From the NCBI RefSeq assembly GCF_019880405.1, contig NZ_CP082269.1, forward strand, positions 2,542,001-2,606,000: a DNA stretch of 64,000 nt, given 5' to 3'. The notes beneath the pieces were generated by a model. That model had not been told where the DNA came from, did not search any database, and saw only the letters and a list, made by a program, of their open reading frames with translations. This DNA comes from Enterobacter sp. C2. GTDB taxonomy: Bacteria; Pseudomonadota; Gammaproteobacteria; Enterobacterales; Enterobacteriaceae. Both the position numbers and the translations under genes were made by a program. Of the stretch, positions 55,890 to 64,000 are shown one piece after another. Within the stretch, counting starts at the first letter, position 1. Every line of letters begins with the position of its first letter.

Positions 55890-57722
55890 TCAATGTTTCA
55901 ACGAGTAGAAGATCTTTTCTGCCAGCCCCTGCGAAATACCCGGCACTTTTGCGATGTCCTCAACGCTGGCGTTGAGCAACCCCTGCAATCCACCCATGTA
56001 TTTCAGCAGCATCTGGCGGCGCTTCGGCCCGACCCCTTCAATGGTCTCCAGGGTACTGGTATTTTTCACCTTCGCGCGTTTTTTACGGTGCCCGGTGATG
56101 GCGTGATTGTGCGACTCATCGCGAATATGTTGGATCACGTGCAGCGCCGGTGAGTCTGGCGGCAGGTTAAAGCCCTCCCCCTCTGGTTCGAAGAAGAGCG
56201 TCTCCAGCCCCGCCTTACGGTCGGTGCCTTTTGCTACGCCCAGCAGCAGCGGATGGTGCTTATCCCAGGAAACGTCCAGCTCGGCAAAGACCGTCTTCGC
56301 CTGCCCCAGCTGTCCCTTGCCGCCGTCGATTAAGATCACGTCGGGCACTTTACTATCTTCAATATCCTTGCCGTAGCGACGACGCAGCACCTGATTCATG
56401 GCCGCATAGTCATCGCCTGGGGTAATACCGGTAATGTTGTACCGGCGGTACTCCGCGCGCAGCGGCCCGTTGGCATCAAACACCACGCAGGAGGCCACGG
56501 TCTGCTCACCCATGGTGTGGCTAATATCAAAACACTCCATGCGCCGCACCGCCGGCAGCTTCAACAGCGTAGCGAGCGCCACCAGGCGTTGGCTAACCGT
56601 TGACTGCTGGGAGAGCTTGGTGCTGAGCGCCGTAGCGGCATTGGTGCGGGCCAGCTTCAGGTAGCGCGCCCTGTCACCGCGCGGTTTAGTCTGCACGTTG
56701 ACGCGGCGGCCTGCCAGCTCAGAGAGCGAGTCGGCCAGCAGCGTTTTATCACTCAGATCGAAGTCGAGCAGGATTTCGCCCGGCAGGGTGCGCATCTGGC
56801 TGCCCTGCAGGTAGAACTGCCCCACAAAGGTCTCTACCACTTCGCCAAGCTCGGTGCCGCCCGGCACTTTCGGGAAGTAGCTGCGGCTGCCCAGGACCTT
56901 GCCCTGGCGAATAAAGAGCACGTGCACGCAGGCCATACCGGCATCGAACGATACGCCAATGACGTCGAGATCGTCGCCGTTGTTAGAGACGAACTGCTTC
57001 TCCGTCACGCGGCGTACGGCCTGGATCTGATCGCGAATGCGCGCCGCCTCTTCAAAGTCAAGATCGCGGCTGGCCTTCTCCATGCGCTCAATCAGCAGGT
57101 TTAGGACCTGATCGTCCTTGCCCGCCAGGAAGAGGCGCACATAGTTAACCTGCTGGGCATACTCCTCCTCACTGACCAGCCCCTCGACGCACGGCCCAAG
57201 GCAGCGGCCGATCTGATACTGCAGGCATGGCCGGGAGCGGTTGCGGTAGACGCTGTTTTCACACTGGCGGATGGGGAAGATCTTTTGCAGCAGCGCTAAG
57301 GTCTCGCGCACTGCGTAACCGTTCGGGAACGGTCCGAAGTACTCCCCTTTCGCGTGCTTAGCCCCCCGGTGCGTCGCCAGACGCGGGTGGGTATCACCGC
57401 TGAGGAAAATGAACGGGTAGGATTTATCATCGCGCAGCAGCACGTTGTACCGTGGCTGATACAGCTTGATATAGTTGTGCTCAAGCAGCAGCGCCTCCGT
57501 TTCCGTATGGGTTACCGTCACGTCGATCTGCTGGATCTGGGCGACCAGCGCTTCGGTTTTTCGTGAGGCAAGATTGCTACGGAAGTAGCTGGACAGGCGC
57601 TTCTTGAGATCTTTGGCTTTACCGACGTAGATAACAGTGCCACCGGCGTCATACATGCGGTAGACACCGGGTTTACTGGTAACCGTACTCAGAAAGGCTT
57701 TTGAATCAAAAACATCACTCAC
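55890..57722 (-). CDS. uvrC: UvrC, excinuclease subunit C
   Basis: This 610-aa protein has the E. coli length. It has an N-terminal GIY-YIG nuclease ([25 protein letters not shown]), the Cys-rich region ([15 protein letters not shown]), a UVR domain, a C-terminal RNase H-like nuclease ([24 protein letters not shown]) and helix-hairpin-helix pair ([13 protein letters not shown]). It makes both incisions in nucleotide excision repair. It overlaps uvrY by four bases. Confidence 0.98.
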   Translation of the reverse strand: MSDVFDSKAFLSTVTSKPGVYRMYDAGGTVIYVGKAKDLKKRLSSYFRSNLASRKTEALVAQIQQIDVTVTHTETEALLLEHNYIKLYQPRYNVLLRDDKSYPFIFLSGDTHPRLATHRGAKHAKGEYFGPFPNGYAVRETLALLQKIFPIRQCENSVYRNRSRPCLQYQIGRCLGPCVEGLVSEEEYAQQVNYVRLFLAGKDDQVLNLLIERMEKASRDLDFEEAARIRDQIQAVRRVTEKQFVSNNGDDLDVIGVSFDAGMACVHVLFIRQGKVLGSRSYFPKVPGGTELGEVVETFVGQFYLQGSQMRTLPGEILLDFDLSDKTLLADSLSELAGRRVNVQTKPRGDRARYLKLARTNAATALSTKLSQQSTVSQRLVALATLLKLPAVRRMECFDISHTMGEQTVASCVVFDANGPLRAEYRRYNITGITPGDDYAAMNQVLRRRYGKDIEDSKVPDVILIDGGKGQLGQAKTVFAELDVSWDKHHPLLLGVAKGTDRKAGLETLFFEPEGEGFNLPPDSPALHVIQHIRDESHNHAITGHRKKRAKVKNTSTLETIEGVGPKRRQMLLKYMGGLQGLLNASVEDIAKVPGISQGLAEKIFYSLKH

Positions 57723-58375
57723 TGACTTGTTAACGTCTCCGCATTACACAGACCATGACGAATGGCCAGATGGGTCAGCTCCACGTCGCCGTGAATGTTC
57801 AATTTACTGAACATACGATAGCGGTAGCTGTTTACCGTCTTCGGACTGAGATTCAACTGTTCAGAAATCTCATTCACCTTTTGGCCTTTGGTTATCATCA
57901 GCATAATCTGCAATTCGCGTTCAGACAAACTAGCAAAGGGAGATTCGGTTTTCTCAGGCTCAATCTGGCTGAGCGCCATCTGTTGGGCAATATCGGATGC
58001 AATATAGCGCTGTCCCGAGTAAACGGCGCGAATGGCGCTAACCATCTCTTTAGGGGCAGCCCCTTTGCTAAGATAACCTGACGCGCCCGCCTGCATCACT
58101 TTGGCAGGCAGCGGACTCTCAGTGTGAACGGTGAGCATAATGACTTTGGTATCGGGCACGGATCGCGCAATTTTACGCGTTGCCTCAAGGCCGCCGATAC
58201 CAGGCATGTTCATATCCATCAGCACCACATCCACAGGATGGGCACGGCACCATTTTACGGCATCTTCGCCGCAGTTGACCTCGCCGGAAACTTTTATGCC
58301 TTTAATATCTTCCAGAATGCGTCGTATCCCTGCGCGCACCAGCTCGTGGTCATCAACAAGAAGAACGTTGATCAA
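57719..58375 (-). CDS. uvrY: UvrY, response regulator of the BarA/UvrY system
   Basis: This 218-aa protein has a receiver domain (Asp54 in [13 protein letters not shown]) and a LuxR/FixJ-type HTH ([21 protein letters not shown]...[18 protein letters not shown]). Phosphorylated by BarA, it activates csrB and csrC and so switches carbon flow, motility and biofilm programmes. It heads uvrY-uvrC-pgsA. Confidence 0.97.
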   Translation of the reverse strand: MINVLLVDDHELVRAGIRRILEDIKGIKVSGEVNCGEDAVKWCRAHPVDVVLMDMNMPGIGGLEATRKIARSVPDTKVIMLTVHTESPLPAKVMQAGASGYLSKGAAPKEMVSAIRAVYSGQRYIASDIAQQMALSQIEPEKTESPFASLSERELQIMLMITKGQKVNEISEQLNLSPKTVNSYRYRMFSKLNIHGDVELTHLAIRHGLCNAETLTSQ

Positions 58376-58829
58376 AGCAAATCTCCAAAAAGGGATAACG
58401 CGACTGACAGTACAGTTGCTCTATATTAGCGTTAATTTGGCGAAAACTAAAAGATTAAATGCAATGGGTACGATTTCGTTCGCAATTTTGGAAATAAAGC
58501 TGTACAAAACGTGGAAAGAGCCCGTCTCGCTTAGGTTTTAAACAGGGGTTTTAAATACCACTTTTCAGCGAGTTAAGTGCTGTACGATTATTTAAGCGCT
58601 GTAAAACACCTTTTTTCTTTGTAACATTAATTAACGCCTTTTATACCTCTTTTTAAACATATTTCCCACGTTATAAATTAGAGCAAATTGTAATAACAGA
58701 CTATTTACGCGCTGACTTGTATGGCGATCAAAAAACAACCACTGCTATTTTCATAAAAGCTTGTGTTATACTCCGCCGCCTTTACATTCACGGGCGCGTA
58801 CAGGCGCTATCACATATCGAGGAAAATAG
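58376..58829. promoter_or_regulatory. uvrY / yecF divergent control region
   Basis: These 454 A+T-rich bases hold no gene. A −10 TATACT at 58767–58772, with TGT before it, is a good start for yecF; GAGG precedes the yecF ATG. The uvrY promoter should be near the left end, but no clear elements or operators were recognised. Confidence 0.5.
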
Positions 58830-59054
58830 ATGAGCACTCCTGACTTCTCTACTGCGGAGAATAATCAACAGCTGGCGCAGGAAGTCGCCTGCATGAAAGC
58901 ACTGGTCACCCTGATGCTGCAGGCGCTGGGTCAGGCGGACGCCGGTCGTATCATCCTGAAAATGGAAAAACAGATCGCGCAGATGGAAAACGACGCGCAG
59001 GCTGACGTCTTTGCCAATACGGTTAAGCAGATTAAACAAGCTTATCGTCAGTGA
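58830..59054 (+). CDS. yecF: YecF, DUF2594 family protein
   Basis: This 74-aa small helical protein matches the length and sequence type of E. coli YecF ([20 protein letters not shown]). Function unknown. It is convergent with sdiA and divergent from uvrY; AGGAAAATAG precedes the ATG. Confidence 0.9.
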   Translation: MSTPDFSTAENNQQLAQEVACMKALVTLMLQALGQADAGRIILKMEKQIAQMENDAQADVFANTVKQIKQAYRQ

Positions 59055-59059
59055 GAGTG

Positions 59060-59084
59060 ACCGGCTGGCAGGCTGTCAGCCGGT
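59060..59084. terminator. Hairpin between yecF and sdiA
   Basis: ACCGGCTG and CAGCCGGT form an eight-pair stem between the convergent stops. No T tract, so it is only a possible terminator. Confidence 0.4.
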
Positions 59085-59116
59085 AATACGTTCGGCACGC
59101 GAAACGCAGGTGGGAT

Positions 59117-59839
59117 TCAAATGAATCCGGTAGCCGCCGCATAGCAGGCAATCTGCGTTTTATTCGGTGCGTTAAACTTCTTCTGCATGTTTTTCTGGTG
59201 AAAATTCACCGTGTTCTCTGAAATCGACAGGATCATAGCGATCTCCGCCGAGGTCTTCCCTTCTGCCGTCCACTTGAGAATTTCACACTCGCGCTTGCTG
59301 AATTTCATCTCTGGCGACATCACCATCTCCTCTTCCAGGCGTGAGAGCGTCACCAGGCTTAGCTGCACCAGCAGCTGCAGAGAGAGCTCAATCTCATCTG
59401 CGCTGAGACTTTTACCCCGGACGGAGGTTTTGGATACCGACAGGAAGCCCATAGCCCGGTTAGGTAGCATCAGACACTGGGTGTAACCTTTACGCAGCCC
59501 ATGATCGCGCGCCGCGTCCCACATGGTCTGTGCCTCCTGAAACAGGCGGTCGTTCCAGGGGAGATGGCCCTGAATAAAGTTATCCGGCTTCAGCACAGGA
59601 TCGACGGAAAAATAGTTCTCCGCACAGTAGTGTGCTCTCCAGACATCGGGGTAGGAGGTCTCAAGGAAGGTTTTTGGCCGTGTGAACGGCACCGGATGAC
59701 GCACGCATAACGAGTAGTAGTCAAATTCCAGCTGCTGCGTCTGACGCTCTAACTCTTTATAGACCTCATCCGCTGCTGTCATCTCACTAAACCGCCGCAG
59801 CATTTCCCTTCGCCATGTAAAAAAATCAATATCCTGCAT
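59117..59839 (-). CDS. sdiA: SdiA, LuxR-family acyl-homoserine-lactone receptor
   Basis: This 240-aa protein has an N-terminal autoinducer-binding domain (YYSLCVRHPVPFTRP; FSVDPVLKPDNF) and a C-terminal LuxR HTH (FSKRECEILKWTAEGKTSAEI...SISENTVNFHQKNMQKK). There is no luxI homologue in the window, as expected for an eavesdropping 'solo' receptor. The ATG at 59839 (MQDIDFFTW) matches E. coli; the frame is open 19 codons further. Confidence 0.94.
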   Translation of the reverse strand: MQDIDFFTWRREMLRRFSEMTAADEVYKELERQTQQLEFDYYSLCVRHPVPFTRPKTFLETSYPDVWRAHYCAENYFSVDPVLKPDNFIQGHLPWNDRLFQEAQTMWDAARDHGLRKGYTQCLMLPNRAMGFLSVSKTSVRGKSLSADEIELSLQLLVQLSLVTLSRLEEEMVMSPEMKFSKRECEILKWTAEGKTSAEIAMILSISENTVNFHQKNMQKKFNAPNKTQIACYAAATGFI

Positions 59840-60067
59840 ACTGAGCGCGAAAACCCCGTTCGTTATATATTTATTATGAATGTATAAAACTATCACATAA
59901 ATCTTATTTCTAGATCCAAATTATCCGACTCGTGGGAAATTAACTGAATTTATATACCAGCCGAAGCGGGATTAACGGGAGAAATGGCGGGGTGTTAGCC
60001 GATTGTTAAGGCCGATGACCATAACGCACCCACCGCTGTAACAAGCCGATGGGCGCGTAACGGGGCA

Positions 60068-60820
60068 CTACTGCATGAGGAATTTTTCCAGGAACTGGCG
60101 AGTGCGCGGCTGCTGCGGGTCGGCAAACAGCGTTTTGGCTGGCCCCTGCTCCACTATCCGGCCCTGATCCATAAAGATCGCGCGATCGGCCACGTCCCGC
60201 GCGAAGCTCATCTCATGGGTGACAATCACCATAGTCCGTTTCTCCTGTGCCAGCTGACGAATCGTGCTTAGCACCTCTCCTACCAGCTCAGGATCCAGCG
60301 CTGAGGTGGGCTCATCAAAGAGGATCACGTCCGGGCGCATCGCCAGCGCGCGGGCAATGGCGACACGCTGCTGCTGCCCGCCCGAGAGGCGTTTCGGGTA
60401 GCTGGTCTCCTTGCCGCTCAATCCCACTTTCGCCAGCAGCTCCCGGGCGCGGGCCTCGGCTTCGGCTTTCGCTTCGCCCTTAACAATCACCGGTCCCTCA
60501 ATGATATTTTCCAGTACCGTGCGGTGGGGAAAGAGGTTAAAGCTCTGAAACACAAAGCCAACGTGCTGACGCAGCTGGCGGATCTCTCCTTTCTGCTGGC
60601 TTAACGCCCGCGCCGTATCAATGGTAATGGTACCCACGCGGATACTGCCACTCTCCGGGTGCTCCAGCAGGTTGATGCAGCGCAGCAGCGTCGTTTTTCC
60701 AGAGCCGCTGGGGCCGACGATCGCGACCACCTCCCCTTCGTTGACCTCTAAATCAATGCCGTGCAGCACCGTCTGGCCGTGAAACTTCTTCACCAGGTTT
60801 TTCACTTCAATCGCACTCAT
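60068..60820 (-). CDS. tcyN: TcyN (YecC), cystine ABC transporter ATPase
   Basis: This 250-aa ABC ATPase has Walker A GPSGSGKTTL (~34–43), signature LSGGQQQR, Walker B VILFDEPTSAL. It powers L-cystine uptake through TcyL with TcyJ. It overlaps tcyL by four bases and is the last gene of the operon. Confidence 0.94.
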   Translation of the reverse strand: MSAIEVKNLVKKFHGQTVLHGIDLEVNEGEVVAIVGPSGSGKTTLLRCINLLEHPESGSIRVGTITIDTARALSQQKGEIRQLRQHVGFVFQSFNLFPHRTVLENIIEGPVIVKGEAKAEAEARARELLAKVGLSGKETSYPKRLSGGQQQRVAIARALAMRPDVILFDEPTSALDPELVGEVLSTIRQLAQEKRTMVIVTHEMSFARDVADRAIFMDQGRIVEQGPAKTLFADPQQPRTRQFLEKFLMQ

Positions 60821-61485
60821 TTCGGATCGCGCTCCTGACGGTTAAGCTGGTTTTCAAAATAGTTCTGCAACGCAGAAAGTACCGTGGCCATCACCCAGTA
60901 GATCAGGGAGGCGGCGAGATACATGGTAAAGACCTCCAGCGTCCGGGAGGTGATCAGCTGCGCCTGGCGGAACAGCTCCGGCACCTGAATCGTCGCCGCC
61001 AGCGAGGTATCTTTTACCAGGCTGATAAAACTGTTGCTGAGCGGCGGCAGCGCTACCCTGGCCGCCTGAGGTAAAATGGCGCGGCGCAAGGTTTGCCACG
61101 GGGTCATACCGATACTGGCCGCGGCCTCCCACTGCCCCTTATCGATTGAGGAGATGGCAGCGCGCAGCGTTTCAGAGGTGTAGGCCGCCGTATTGAGCGA
61201 CAGGCCGATCATCGCCGCCGGAAGCGGATCCAGTTCGATGCCGAACTGCGGCAGACCGTAGTAAATCATAAATAGCTGGGCAATCAGCGGCGTACCGCGA
61301 AATACGGAGATATAAAAGCGTGCCAGCCACCGTACCGGCGCAATGGCTGACATCCGCATCAGCGCCAGCACAAAGCCGAGCAGCAGGCCAAAGAACATCC
61401 CGCCAATACTGAGCTGTAACGTAAATACCGCCCCGCGCAGCAGGTACGGCAATGACTCTATCACCAGTTGAATACTCTCTTGCAT
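60817..61485 (-). CDS. tcyL: TcyL (YecS), cystine ABC transporter permease
   Basis: This 222-aa polar amino acid-type permease (HisM/GlnP family) has several membrane segments and the EAA loop QWEAAASIGMTPWQTLRRAILPQA. The likely partners are TcyJ and TcyN. It starts 21 bases after dcyD. Confidence 0.94.
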   Translation of the reverse strand: MQESIQLVIESLPYLLRGAVFTLQLSIGGMFFGLLLGFVLALMRMSAIAPVRWLARFYISVFRGTPLIAQLFMIYYGLPQFGIELDPLPAAMIGLSLNTAAYTSETLRAAISSIDKGQWEAAASIGMTPWQTLRRAILPQAARVALPPLSNSFISLVKDTSLAATIQVPELFRQAQLITSRTLEVFTMYLAASLIYWVMATVLSALQNYFENQLNRQERDPK

Positions 61486-61506
61486 TATAGTTTTTCTGCC
61501 TGAATG

Positions 61507-62493
61507 TTAAACATGGGGATGGTAGGCAAAGAGCGCAGGCGCGCCGCCGGTATGAATAAACAGGATCGGCCCCTGATCCTTGAAACGGTGCTGGTTAATG
61601 CCATCGATCAGCCCGGCCATCGCTTTTCCGGTATAGACCGGATCCAGCAGAATACCCTCCAGGCGGGCCAGCAGCGCAATCGCCTCCAGGCCCTCTTCAT
61701 TTGGCGTGCCGTAGCCGGGCGCAAAGTACTCATCCCACAGCACGATGTCCGCCTTCGCCTCAACCTCAAGCTCGCGGGCGATGGCCTGCTGAAGCGCAAC
61801 CACTTTCGGCTTCTGCTCGTCACGCTTGCGGGAGACGGTCACGCCAATCAGCTCCGCCTCGGGCATCAGCTGTTCAAGGCCAACCGCCAGCCCGGCGTGC
61901 GTCCCGGCACTGCCGGATGCCACCACGATGGAAGAGAGCTCTACCGCCCCTTCACACTGCTGGGCAATCTCCAGGGCGCTCTCTACATAGCCCAGTGCGC
62001 CCAGCGCGTTCGAGCCGCCGACCGGAATAACATAGGGACGAAAACCCTGAGCTTCAATACGCGTCGCCAGCTCGGCCAGCTGCGCTACCGGATCGGTGAG
62101 GGCATCGCACATCTCAATCTGCGCGTTGAAAAGATCCAGCAGCAGCCGGTTGCCGTTAGTGAGATAGTTTTCTGCCCGCGTGCCGATGGGATTTTCCAGC
62201 AGCGCCACGCAGTGCAGGCCAAGCTTAGCCGCCACGGCGGCGGTTTGGCGTACGTGATTTGACTGGATCGCCCCGGCGGTGATCAGCGTGTCTGCGCCCT
62301 CCCGCAGCGCATCGGCGGCGAGGAACTCCAGCTTGCGCAGCTTGTTACCGCCCAGCGCCATCGGCGTGACGTCGTCGCGTTTGATATAGATTTCACGACC
62401 CAGATAGTCAGAGAAGCGCGGCAGGTACTCCAGCGGCGTCGGTGCGCCAATAAATTCGAGACGCGGAAAACGGGTCAGGTTTTGCAAGGACAT
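61507..62493 (-). CDS. dcyD: DcyD, D-cysteine desulfhydrase
   Basis: This 328-aa PLP enzyme of the ACC-deaminase family has the PLP lysine in [11 protein letters not shown] (~51) and the phosphate-binding region [10 protein letters not shown]. It cleaves D-cysteine to pyruvate, H2S and ammonia, protecting from or using D-cysteine brought in by the adjacent transporter. It lies between tcyJ and tcyL, as in E. coli. Confidence 0.95.
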   Translation of the reverse strand: MSLQNLTRFPRLEFIGAPTPLEYLPRFSDYLGREIYIKRDDVTPMALGGNKLRKLEFLAADALREGADTLITAGAIQSNHVRQTAAVAAKLGLHCVALLENPIGTRAENYLTNGNRLLLDLFNAQIEMCDALTDPVAQLAELATRIEAQGFRPYVIPVGGSNALGALGYVESALEIAQQCEGAVELSSIVVASGSAGTHAGLAVGLEQLMPEAELIGVTVSRKRDEQKPKVVALQQAIARELEVEAKADIVLWDEYFAPGYGTPNEEGLEAIALLARLEGILLDPVYTGKAMAGLIDGINQHRFKDQGPILFIHTGGAPALFAYHPHV

Positions 62494-62557
62494 AGGGCCT
62501 CCGGTGGCCGATTTAAGACGTGCATGGTGGTAATTATGTACCTTTAGCGGCAGAAAT

Positions 62558-62586
62558 AAAAAAGGCGCTTCAATAAGCGCCTTTTT
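62558..62586 (-). terminator. Hairpin between tcyJ and dcyD
   Basis: GGCGCTT and AAGCGCC form a stem with a CAAT loop; A and T runs flank it on both sides. It lies 15 bases past the tcyJ stop, so it is likely a partial terminator reducing expression of the later genes relative to the binding protein. Confidence 0.75.
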
Positions 62587-62600
62587 ACCGCCGGTGAACG

Positions 62601-63401
62601 TTACTTAGTTACATCAGCACCGAACCATTTTTCTGACAGCGCCTTCAGGCTACCGTCTTTCTGCATAGCGGCAATCGCATCGTCAACCGCCTTCAGCAGG
62701 TCCTGATTGTCTTTACGCAGCGCCACGCCTGCTTCCTGACGGGAGAACGGCTCGCCCGCTACCGCCAGCGTATCTTTGGTCTTTTTCACCAGATCCAGCG
62801 CCGCCAGACGATCCACCAGAATGGCATCGATACGGCCTACGCGCAGATCCTGGTATTTGGTCGGGTCATCATCATAGGTACGAATATCCACGCCCTGGAC
62901 GTTCTTGCGCAGCCACTCTTCATAGTTGGTTCCCAGACCGACACCGACCTTTTTATCTTTCAGATCGGCTGCGGTTTTGATCCCGCTTTCATTGCCTTTC
63001 TTCACCAGCGCCTGAATACCGGAGACGGTGTACGGGGTAGAGAAGTCATATTTTTTCTTACGCTCGTCGGAGATCGTGACCTGGTTGATCACCACGTCGA
63101 TGCGCTTGGAGTCCAGCGAGGCCAGCATACCGTCCCACTTGGTGGGCTTCAGCGAGGCTTTTACGCCGAGGTGTTTTGCCAGCTCTTCCGCAAACTCGAC
63201 TTCAAAGCCGGTGAGCTTGCCGTCATCGCCCTGATAGCTGAACGGCGGGTAGGTGCCTTCCAGCCCGACCAGCAGCGTGCCGCGATCTTTAACTTTCTTC
63301 AACAGGCCTTCGTCAGCGAAGGATTTCGCGCTCACGCCGGCCATCAGCGCAACAGCCATTACACCCATCAGCGCCTGACGACCCAAAAGTGCTAATTTCA
63401 T
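62601..63401 (-). CDS. tcyJ: TcyJ (FliY), periplasmic cystine-binding protein
   Basis: This 266-aa solute-binding protein has a signal peptide ending SAKSFA and a family-3 solute-binding fold ([34 protein letters not shown]). It delivers cystine to TcyLN. The ATG at 63401 (MKLALLGRQ) matches E. coli; an upstream extension of 22 residues is not conserved. It is located downstream of fliZ, hence the old name fliY. Confidence 0.95.
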   Translation of the reverse strand: MKLALLGRQALMGVMAVALMAGVSAKSFADEGLLKKVKDRGTLLVGLEGTYPPFSYQGDDGKLTGFEVEFAEELAKHLGVKASLKPTKWDGMLASLDSKRIDVVINQVTISDERKKKYDFSTPYTVSGIQALVKKGNESGIKTAADLKDKKVGVGLGTNYEEWLRKNVQGVDIRTYDDDPTKYQDLRVGRIDAILVDRLAALDLVKKTKDTLAVAGEPFSRQEAGVALRKDNQDLLKAVDDAIAAMQKDGSLKALSEKWFGADVTK

Positions 63402-63491
63402 AGTTACCCCGAAGATAAAAATTGGTTGATAGGCAGTGTAAGGTGCTGACCCACAAGGTACAAACACCTGTACGCTACATATTATTCACTT

Positions 63492-64000
63492 TTAATATAT
63501 ATCAGAAGTTGCGCCGGAAGCGATTTTCTGACTGGCCATAAAGTGCGCCTGGGCTTTGAATTGCGCATATTTGCGCAGGGCGATCCGGTAATTATTGGTA
63601 CTGGTCGTGGGTAGCCACGGCTCCAGAACTTCATCCAGAAAACCGTCTTCAAGCTGGTCGGGGGTTATACGGTGGGCGGTAAGATGGTTGCCAAGGCGGC
63701 GCAGGCGTACGACATACTCACGTACCGTGCCGTGGCTCATTTCGGTTTGCTCAAACAGATACTGTTTAAAGCCAATGATATCAAAAAAGTCGCTCTGCTC
63801 TTTGCAATGCAGATCGCCGCAGAAGCGGCAAAGGGCAACCCACTCTTTCTGCTCTAGCTCCCAGCCCGCTTCGTCCAGCAGCGTGTCGAGGCGCGAGATA
63901 GCAATTTTGTTGACGATTTCGCCCCGACGCACCAGCGTGATACGGTCGAGCAGTTTATGGCAATGGGCGCAATGCGTCTGGCTGTGTTTAAAGTCTTTAA
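63492..64000 (-). CDS. fliZ: FliZ, flagellar regulator (N-terminus beyond window)
   Basis: The reading frame continues to the right edge without a start; the visible part begins KDFKHSQTHCAHCHKLLDRITLV and ends with SGATSDIY. This matches residues ~17–183 of E. coli FliZ, so about the first 15 residues are missing. FliZ contains a DNA-binding region resembling RpoS (VREYVVRLRRLGNHL) and, with FliA, tunes the motile-to-sessile switch; it represses RpoS- and curli-linked promoters in E. coli and promotes FlhDC activity in Salmonella. Confidence 0.93.
   Translation of the reverse strand, partial: KDFKHSQTHCAHCHKLLDRITLVRRGEIVNKIAISRLDTLLDEAGWELEQKEWVALCRFCGDLHCKEQSDFFDIIGFKQYLFEQTEMSHGTVREYVVRLRRLGNHLTAHRITPDQLEDGFLDEVLEPWLPTTSTNNYRIALRKYAQFKAQAHFMASQKIASGATSDIY

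Overview
The window is a stretch of enterobacterial chromosome. Gene content, order and protein sequence follow the Escherichia coli K-12 znu–fliZ region almost gene for gene. The GC-rich coding style, the REP-like palindromes and the accessory genes point to a flagellated member of the Enterobacter/Lelliottia/Leclercia/Kosakonia side of the family. The genus is inference; no rRNA or typing gene is present.

Layout. 0–7 kb: zinc uptake (znuA' / znuCB around a Zur box), Holliday-junction processing (ruvAB under a LexA box, ruvC) and the aspS-nudB-yebC-ruvC operon. 7–15 kb: an orphan lipoprotein resembling T6SS immunity lipoproteins, then yecD-yecE-yecN, the tRNA wobble modifiers cmoA-cmoB, cutC, yecM and argS. 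15–18 kb: an inserted rhiT-rhiN operon for rhamnogalacturonide import and hydrolysis, with a KdgR-like operator. 18–39 kb: the flagellar/chemotaxis block (flhBAE, tar-tap-cheRBYZ, motAB-cheAW, flhDC). A five-gene archaic (Csu-type, spore-coat-U) chaperone-usher fimbrial operon sits between tar and cheW. 40–48 kb: uspC, otsBA (trehalose), araFGH (arabinose import), a DJ-1/PfpI protein, ftnB, yecJ and the dual-function small RNA gene azuCR. 48–54.7 kb: accessory DHA2-type exporter and RpiB-like isomerase, then yecR, tyrP, yecA and an accessory hexapeptide-acyltransferase/MaoC pair. 54.8–64 kb: the leuZ-cysT-glyW tRNAs, pgsA, uvrC, uvrY, yecF, sdiA, the cystine transport/D-cysteine operon tcyJ-dcyD-tcyL-tcyN, and the 3' part of fliZ.

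How the parts work together. Much of the window is motility control: FlhD4C2 made at ~39 kb drives flagellar genes, FliZ at the right edge modulates that cascade, and CheA/W/R/B/Y/Z with Tar and Tap steer the motor through MotAB. The fimbrial operon lies inside this block, transcribed in the same direction. A strong terminator separates cheW from it, and a near-perfect FliA (sigma-28) promoter just upstream of tar restarts flagellar transcription after it. I see no terminator between the last fimbrial gene and tar.

Relative to the E. coli backbone as I remember it, insertions are the orphan lipoprotein, rhiTN, the Csu-like operon, the DJ-1 gene, the exporter/isomerase pair and the acyltransferase/MaoC pair. 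Genes not found at their expected places are torYZ, yecT, ftnA and yecH. Nothing here looks like a wholly unknown machine, a prophage, an IS element or a CRISPR array. The most unusual content is the fimbrial insertion and the acyltransferase/MaoC pair.
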